Positions 6,225 through 11,071 of a stretch of 11,071 nt of DNA are shown here, piece after piece. Position 1 is the stretch's first letter. The number at the start of each line of letters is the position of its first letter. Where the stretch lies: NCBI GenBank assembly GCA_003162615.1, contig PMNG01000093.1, forward strand, positions 24,707-35,777. Reading direction: 5' to 3'. The notes beneath the pieces are model-generated. The model was given only the letters and a program-made list of their open reading frames with translations, had not been told where the DNA came from and searched no databases. Source of the DNA: Methanothrix sp. Lineage in GTDB: Archaea > Halobacteriota > Methanosarcinia > Methanotrichales > Methanotrichaceae. A program made the position numbers and the translations under genes.

Positions 6225-8177
6225 CTAGAACCTGAAGCCCAGCAGGTTCCAGTTGTTCAACCACCAGATGAAGGCCAGAAGCGCAAGGACAACCAGAGTG
6301 TAATGGACTCGACCGTCAATGCTCCAGTAGCTGTCCTTCCAGGCTAGAACCACTAATGCGGTTGACGATAGAACTAGGACTGCTGCAACTATTGCAATCG
6401 CTAGATGGGCACTGAGCGATGATGGGATGCCGTAAATAATTGACATTGGGGCGACCGCTGATAAAGCTACCAATCCTGCCATGAAGAGCAGATCTAGCAT
6501 ACAAGCCGCTCCTGCAACCCATCTGTGAACTCGGCCTGGCTTTTCAGACTTCGTGTGGCAGCGATTGAATAAGAAGCCAATTGGCCAGAAAAGCGTTGAT
6601 AGAAAGAGAAGAACGCAGGCTCCAAGCAAGGGATAGTTGAAATTGGTGCTATCGTACCAAGCCACCTTCTCATAGGCGGTCGTGGGATTGTTCACATAGA
6701 ATAGGTGGTTGATATTGCCCTGTCCATCTTGGCCAAAGACCAGACCATCGAAGAATAACATCGGGGATGACATGTTCTCAGCTGGACGGAATTCCAGTGG
6801 AGTTACCTCCACCCACTGCCCCTGGCCCACTCCGGGTTGTGAAGTCAATAGGGTACTGTTTGGTCCGGGATTCACCTGTACCTCCTGGAATAGAGAGCTT
6901 ACCTTCTCAAAATTGGTATAAGCACTCCTGGTTGGCCGGTAGCTGCCTGCAAACCTGCTTGAATTATTCTCAAATCCAGGGATGGATTTGGGCAAGGGCT
7001 GAGACGGAACCGGGTAGTAATGGTCCATAAAGATCTGCAACAGCTCGCCGCCTGCTGGTTCACTGGCCTGTTCGTTGAAGGAAACGAAGATCCCGAGGTT
7101 TTGCTCTGGAAGCAGCTCCATCAGGGTATGAAACAGGATCGTATCGCCGCCGTGTCCAATCATGCTCTGATTATTCAATCGCATCTCCCAGAAGCCATAC
7201 GTCCAGCCGCTAACCTTTGGGTCGTTGGTGAAAAGCTGGCTATGCATCTGTTGTGCTGTTGCCTCATTAAGTATGCTACTGTTACCATATCGCCCGTTCT
7301 GCAGATGAGCTATCATGAACTTCGCCATGTCCTCTGATGTAGTGCTCATAGAGCCTGCAGGCCAGACCTGTACGTTCTCGAAGGGCTGCGCTGTGAAAGC
7401 ATTGTTCGAGTAGAGGTAGCCATTGGACATATTCGAGGCAAGTCTCGGCGACAAAGGCTGTTGAAAGGAGCTGTTATTCATACTCAAGGGGAGGAGAATC
7501 TTCTCCTCAACGTACTTATCAAAGGGCATTCCAGATACCTACTCGACAATGTATGCAGCCAGAGCGGAGCCGTAGTTCGAGTAGGCAGTAACCTCTCCTG
7601 GTGGGCGCACCCGAGCAGGCATTTTGTCCTTAAGATATTCTCCCATTGGGACGATATCTGTTTCATTGCGAACAAACAATCGTCCACCTGTGGCCAGATC
7701 TTCGAAACCTGAGGTATGGGTCATAAGGTCCTTGAGGGTGATTGGTCCGGGATAGTTAGCAGGAATCTGAAAATCCTTTAGATATACGTTGACATCGGCG
7801 TCCAGGTCCAGCTTATTCTGTTCAGCGAGCTGCATCACTGCCGTCCAGATGAAGAGCTTGCTAACGGATCCTATGCGGAAGAGAGTCTGATTTGCAACTA
7901 CGGCTTTACGTTTACTGATATCCGCATACCCGTAGCCCTTAGCGAAGATGATTTGGCCGTTTTTGACTACGGCCACCGTAGCACCTGGAATGTGATGTGC
8001 CTTCAGCTCAGCGTTAACCGTCCCGTCCATAAACGCTTCCAATTCCTTGGGATCGGTTGGTCCACCGGTCGAGATGTTACTTGCATTTAGAGGCAATCCA
8101 GAAGCTGCATTAATGCACACCAAGAACGCAATAAAAACTAAGACAGACCCAAATCGAAAAGCTTTGCGCATATTCAT
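6225..8177 (-). pseudogene. Secreted serine beta-lactamase-family hydrolase with membrane C-terminus, interrupted by an in-frame TAG
   Basis: One continuous frame of 651 codons is broken only by a TAG at 7541-7539 (codon 213). The start is the ATG at 8177 or the one two codons later; a TTG at 8243 lies upstream of the promoter. An N-terminal signal segment runs through FGSVLVFIAFLVCINAAS. The class C/penicillin-binding fold follows: SVSK (Ser104, Lys107) is the SxxK nucleophile motif, MTHTSGF is a family hallmark, YSN (Tyr199, Asn201) is the second motif and HGG (342-344) the third. All three are intact. The TAG falls in AAYIVE-stop-VSGMPFDKYVEE, where homologues commonly have Gln (CAG), so one C-to-T change explains it. 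After about residue 510 there are four hydrophobic segments and a C-terminus WLNNWNLLGFRF. Such proteins are D-aminopeptidase or esterase-like surface hydrolases, not necessarily resistance enzymes. It is a pseudogene unless the stop is suppressed or is a sequence error. Confidence 0.85.
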
Positions 8178-8226
8178 AAGGTGGACCCCAGGAGATGGTT
8201 TACTCACAAAACTATTACGGTTCGAT

Positions 8227-8237
8227 CTATTTATATG
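8227..8237. promoter_or_regulatory. Shared TATA element between divergent hydrolase and flavodoxin genes
   Basis: CTATTTATATG on the + strand and CATATAAATAG on the - strand both match an archaeal TATA box. The element is centred about 32 bases before the flavodoxin ATG at 8264 and about 55 bases before the hydrolase ATG at 8177. It is the only good box in the 86-base gap, so both genes may start from overlapping promoter cores. It also rules out the TTG at 8243 and the ATG at 8195 as genuine starts. Confidence 0.6.
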
Positions 8238-8263
8238 TTCCAATCACAATGAGATGTGAGAAA

Positions 8264-8824
8264 ATGAAAACCTTAATCGTTTACGGCACACGCTATGGTG
8301 CCACTGCTTTAACCTCACAAGAAATCGCGAAAATCCTTCTCGAAGAAAACTTCGAGGTCAAAGTAGTTGATGCCAAGAAAGAAAAAATCGAAGATATTTC
8401 GGAATTCGAGCTTGTTATCGTTGGCGGCGGTCTCAAGATGGGCAGATGGACCGGTGAGAGTGATGATTTTCTGAAGAACTTCCAGAAAGACCTAGCCCAA
8501 AAGAAGGTTGCGATTTTCGTTTCTTCAGCCGTAAAATCGCTCTTGGAGCGCCAAGGCAAAACGGAAGACTTGCAGAAGATCAAGAAGTCGCATCTGGAAG
8601 ATGAGGCATTGAAGTACCATCTGAACCCAATTGCTCTGGGCCTTTTCGGCGGCGTTATGGATAAGAATAAAATGGGTTTCATCTTCCGACGAACCTTGGG
8701 TGTCCTCATAAAGCAATTCGAAGCAGCAGGGTTCAAGGAGACAAGTCCCGGATTGATCGACACACGAGATTTGGCAGAAATCCGCAAATGGACAGAAGAA
8801 CTCGCACAGAAAGCACTTCAATAG
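8264..8824 (+). CDS. Flavodoxin-domain protein (HemG-like flavodoxin family)
   Basis: The protein is 186 residues from the ATG at 8264. The 23 residues of the longer open frame upstream overlap the promoter and are not family-like. MKTLIVYGTRYGATALTSQEIA (shown as residues 1-22) includes the FMN phosphate loop GTRYGATA at 8-15. VIVGGGLKMGRWTGESDDFL starts near residue 51 and corresponds to the second flavin loop. Strand KKVAIFVSSA follows at 80-89. The C-terminus has FGGVMDKNKMGFIFRRTLGVL and DLAEIRKWTEEL, as in the flavodoxin-domain proteins that include HemG-type protoporphyrinogen oxidase. No signal peptide is present; it should be a cytoplasmic FMN electron carrier or reductase. Homology to HemG is at family level and does not show haem synthesis here. 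The distance to the TATA element implies a leader of only a few bases, so translation may be nearly leaderless. It is a second flavin redox protein in this window, besides the Isf-like one. Confidence 0.82.
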   Translation: MKTLIVYGTRYGATALTSQEIAKILLEENFEVKVVDAKKEKIEDISEFELVIVGGGLKMGRWTGESDDFLKNFQKDLAQKKVAIFVSSAVKSLLERQGKTEDLQKIKKSHLEDEALKYHLNPIALGLFGGVMDKNKMGFIFRRTLGVLIKQFEAAGFKETSPGLIDTRDLAEIRKWTEELAQKALQ

Positions 8825-8847
8825 CCGCTTATGTAATAAATAGCGGT
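8824..8847 (+). terminator. Weak hairpin just after the flavodoxin gene
   Basis: CCGCT (8825-8829) pairs with AGCGG (8842-8846), plus a G-T wobble outside, around a 12-base AT-rich loop. It begins at the stop codon. No T-tract follows, and the stem is short, so a terminator role is only possible. Confidence 0.25.
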
Positions 8848-8904
8848 AATAACTCAAATGAGCTTGGCGAAAGGATCGATGAACCTGTCGTAAACTGAGA
8901 ATAT

Positions 8905-10060
8905 GTGCCAGAAAATATGACCACCTCCAGTAGGTTATTCTTCATCGATAATATCCGTTGGCTCATGATTATTTTTGTAGTCATGACTCACGCGGCAGTG
9001 ACGTATTCTAACTTAGGGATGTGGTACTATATTGAGCCTGCAAAGCACGATATTGTTTCTCTTGCATTTTTCGGAATTTACCAGTCTTTCACGCAAGCGT
9101 ACTCCATGGGTCTCCTATTCCTGATCGCTGGCTATTTCGTGCCGGGTTCATTTGATCGTAAGGGTTTTAGCAAGTTCTTAAGTGATCGTGCAATGAGGTT
9201 GGGCATTCCGACTCTGATCTATATGCTCTTCATCAATACGACGATCAATTATTATCTTCTGGCATTCGAATGGAGTACGACACGCTCAGCAGTTTGGCAG
9301 TTTTTCCTAGATTATATTCAAAGCCTGGATTTTCTGAGCGGTTCCGGGCCAATGTGGTTTGCCTTGTCCCTTCTAATCTTTTCAGCGGCGTATGCCGTTT
9401 TCAGACTATTGCTACGAGACCCAGAAAGCCCACGGCCGGAGGAAGAGCTTCCAGGGCATCTGGCTGTGGCCGGGCTCGCTCTCTTCATTGCAGCCTTTGC
9501 CTTCTCCATTCGATTGGTTCAACCGATCGGCTCGAGCATAATGAACATGCAGCTCGGTTACTTCTCGCAGTACATTGTCCTCTTTACCGTAGGGATCATC
9601 GCTTCCAGGAAGAACTGGCTTGTACGAATCCCTTATTCCTTCGGCATGATCTGGTTTAAAGCAGCCTGATCGGCGGATCGATCTTCTGGCTGGCCATTCA
9701 GATCCTCGGAGGAGGGCTTTCCGGTGACTTTGCCAAGTATGAGGGCGGCGTCTACTGGCAGAGCGCAGCCTATGCTTTGTGGGAATCGTTCTTTTGTGTT
9801 GGCATCTGCCTTGGACTCATAGTCATCTCCAGACAGAGCTTCAATGTTCAGGGCACATTCAAGAAATTCATGTCGGATAATTACTTCTCAGTCTATGTTT
9901 TTCATCCGCCCATTCTAATCCTGGTTACACTCGCTCTGCGGGAATTTGCATGGCATCCAATTGTTAAATTCACAATTGCATGTGCAATAGCCGTCCCACT
10001 GTGTTTATAGTCAGTCACCTAGTGCTGAGACGGATTCCTTTGCTGGAAAAATTTCTGTAA
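8905..10060 (+). pseudogene. Integral-membrane acyltransferase (acyltransferase family 3), broken by two 1-base deletions
   Basis: The first frame (GTG 8905, or ATG 8917, to TGA 9669) has the family's N-terminal motif: IDNIRWL (Asp15, Arg18) and MTHAAVTYS with catalytic His29. FLSDRAMRLGIPTLIY and GPMWFALSLLIFSA follow, among several membrane helices. After KAA the sequence continues one frame back as LIGGSIFWLAIQILGGGLSG through YFSVYVFHPPILILVTLAL to VPLCL, stop at 10008. It then shifts back again as VSHLVLRRIPLLEKFL, stop at 10058. Adding one C near 9666 and one T near 10005 restores about 385 residues with a normal family C-terminus. Such enzymes acylate sugars or lipids at the membrane, for example in cell-envelope polysaccharide modification. 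Both lesions are in short homopolymers, so sequencing error is as likely as true inactivation. No clear Shine-Dalgarno site was found. Confidence 0.85.
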
Positions 10061-10189
10061 ACGAATATATCTTGTCGATTCAATTCTTTTTATAAACAAT
10101 TCTAAGGCTAAAAGATGCGGGCTCGATGAGATTCTTAAATGCAATGCTATGAACCCTGCGAATTGATAATTCCACGATGAATAGCAAGC

Positions 10190-10200
10190 TATATTAAAAT
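10190..10200 (+). promoter_or_regulatory. TATA box of the PspC-domain gene
   Basis: TATATTAAAAT is centred about 35 bases before the ATG at 10230, so transcription would start near 10220 with a leader of about 10 bases. The 169 bases between the acyltransferase end and this gene otherwise hold only AT-rich sequence. Confidence 0.5.
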
Positions 10201-10229
10201 CGTGTCACAATTAAAAACGTGAGATCCTA

Positions 10230-10454
10230 ATGGCTAAGAAGCTCTATCGTTCGAGGAAGAACCGAGTAATCGCTGGAATCTGTGGCGGTCTAGCTGAGTA
10301 TTTCGATATTGACCTGATCATCGTCAGGCTGATTACTTTGATCTTGGTGCTATCCTTCGGTGCGGGACTTATCGCGTACATCATCGCCTGGATTGTCGTG
10401 CCGGAAGAGCCGGACAATCTATATCCTACCTCCACCGAAATAAGAGTAGAATGA
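10230..10454 (+). CDS. Small PspC-domain membrane protein
   Basis: The 74-residue protein matches a complete PspC domain. A basic N-terminus (KKLYRSRKNR) is followed by AGICGGLAEYFDID (15-28), the family hallmark, then VRLITLILVLSFGAGL and IAYIIAWIVVPEE, which form one or two membrane segments. The short tail is acidic and has no further domain. Such stand-alone PspC proteins are common in archaea and bacteria and sit in the cytoplasmic membrane. In bacteria the domain occurs in the phage-shock regulator PspC, which responds to membrane stress. No PspA partner is visible here, so a stress role is only a possibility. The start is clear from the family N-terminus (M-x-K-x-L-Y-R-S); GTGAG nearby is at best a weak Shine-Dalgarno match. 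The gene is intact and appears to be transcribed alone. Confidence 0.9.
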   Translation: MAKKLYRSRKNRVIAGICGGLAEYFDIDLIIVRLITLILVLSFGAGLIAYIIAWIVVPEEPDNLYPTSTEIRVE

Positions 10455-10488
10455 TGATCCTGGCAGGCTGTAGTTGCTGGTCTTATCT

Positions 10489-10516
10489 GATTGGGTGGGG
10501 GAGGTTCTACCCAATT
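10489..10516 (+). terminator. Hairpin downstream of the PspC gene
   Basis: ATTGGGT (10490-10496) pairs perfectly with ACCCAAT (10509-10515), with an added G-T wobble outside and a 12-base G-rich loop. It starts 35 bases after the PspC stop codon. There is no T-tract, so it may be a transcript-end structure or merely an inverted repeat. Confidence 0.35.
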
Positions 10517-11071
10517 GAGATCGCAAAGAAGAAGGAGTCTAGGTTCGATTACTATGCTTAGTTCTTCAAGACGGTAAAGATAACGGCGCCTTCTACCAGC
10601 ATACCTGGCGAGCTTCAGGTGAGCTCCTGGATCAACAAAGGCAAAGGCCAAAAAGGACTTCGAGTACTCCTTGAAAGTTCCCCAGCTTGTCACCCCCATA
10701 AGCTCTCGTGGAGGATAAGGCGGAAGGATCTTCTGGCCCACCTCCTTTGAGAGTTTGAGAGAACCTGTGTATGCACCTGGTCGAGACGGGCCTCTTGGGC
10801 GGCGTTCTTCCAGCTCTCTGCCTGCTTCGAGAACGAAGACGCAGCTCAACCAGCTTAAAGGACGTGCAAGATGCCATTTCTCGCCAGGAGCTCAATTAGG
10901 CGATGGAGTATAGGCACAATGGCTGGCTTGACGAGAGCTGGAGGAGACAGACGCTGCCACCTTAGAAACCCTGAGAGAAATGATAAGAGAGGGTTGAAAG
11001 GAGCCTTCGAGGGGTTTTGGGAGTAGTTAAGGAGGCTCCAATTAATTAGTAGTATTTTAAACTATTTAAGT
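10517..11071 (+). other. Unidentified, probably decayed coding sequence
   Basis: No intact gene is visible in these 555 bases. Short + strand stretches look coding but are cut by stops and change frame. One frame gives KAKAKKDFEYSLKVPQLVTP (from about 10636), soon stopped by TAA, then FWPTSFESLREPVYAPGRDG. Another gives EYRHNGWLDESWRRQTLPP (near 10907-10963). The reverse strand has a 201-codon open frame, but it runs through the PspC gene and matches nothing I know. The pieces may be remains of one gene or a mobile element. I cannot name a family. Confidence 0.4.
11000..11039. repeat. Inverted repeat near the window end
   Basis: GGAGCC (11000-11005) pairs with GGCTCC (11034-11039) around a 28-base loop rich in G and T. 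The sequence beyond it is AT-rich (TAGTATTTTAAACTATTTAAG) and could hold a promoter for a gene outside the window, but no start codon is available to test this. Confidence 0.25.

Noticed and set aside
7539..7541. Pyrrolysine codon in the hydrolase
   Set aside because: TAG ends six of ten genes in the window, no pyl gene is visible, and a single C-to-T change at a usual Gln codon explains the stop. Kept only as something to test.
8293..8857. Reverse-strand open frames (8293-8787 and 8525-8857) opposite the flavodoxin gene
   Set aside because: The + strand product is a clear flavodoxin; the antisense products are Ser/Phe/Arg-rich with no motif.
10244..10849. Long reverse-strand open frame of 201 codons overlapping the PspC gene
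   Set aside because: It runs antisense through the whole PspC coding region, has no Shine-Dalgarno site or family motif, and its product has no coherent composition.

Overview
The window looks archaeal, most likely from a methanogen-type euryarchaeote related to Methanosarcinales. The support is TATA-box promoters with short leaders, a Shine-Dalgarno site close to GGAGGTGAT, GTG/TTG starts, secreted proteins rich in N-glycosylation sequons, an Isf-type iron-sulfur flavoprotein and a fossil of an archaeal B-family DNA polymerase. Six of ten gene ends use TAG, so TAG is an ordinary stop here. That argues against a pyrrolysine-decoding Methanosarcina. The lineage is inferred, not proven.

Layout. 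1-159 is the tail of an unidentified Tyr/Asn/Trp-rich protein. 343-681 is a small secreted protein with a carboxypeptidase-regulatory-like beta-sandwich. 682-1444 is non-coding or decayed and carries a hairpin and two direct-repeat pairs. 1445-3049 is a secreted quinoprotein-dehydrogenase-like beta-propeller, followed by a strong bipartite hairpin. Facing it, 3992-3228 is a secreted two-domain cupredoxin. 4126-4486 is a decayed fragment of B-family DNA polymerase. 4992-4576 is an NTF2/SnoaL-like protein. 6113-5304 is an Isf-like flavoprotein. 8177-6225 is a secreted serine beta-lactamase-like hydrolase with a membrane C-terminus, interrupted by one in-frame TAG. 8264-8824 is a flavodoxin-domain protein, divergent from the hydrolase over one shared TATA element. 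8905-10060 is a membrane acyltransferase (family 3) broken by two single-base deletions. 10230-10454 is a PspC-domain protein. 10455-11071 holds hairpins and unidentified, probably decayed coding sequence.

Most genes are monocistronic with their own TATA boxes, so this is an accessory region of cell-surface and redox proteins, not one operon. The most suggestive partnership is the propeller, which appears to keep the metal/PQQ ligand positions of quinoprotein alcohol dehydrogenases, and the convergent amicyanin-like cupredoxin. Together they could form an extracellular electron-transfer pair, though this is inference. Three broken genes lie between 4.1 and 10.1 kb. The polymerase is genuinely decayed; the hydrolase and acyltransferase lesions could be real or sequence errors.
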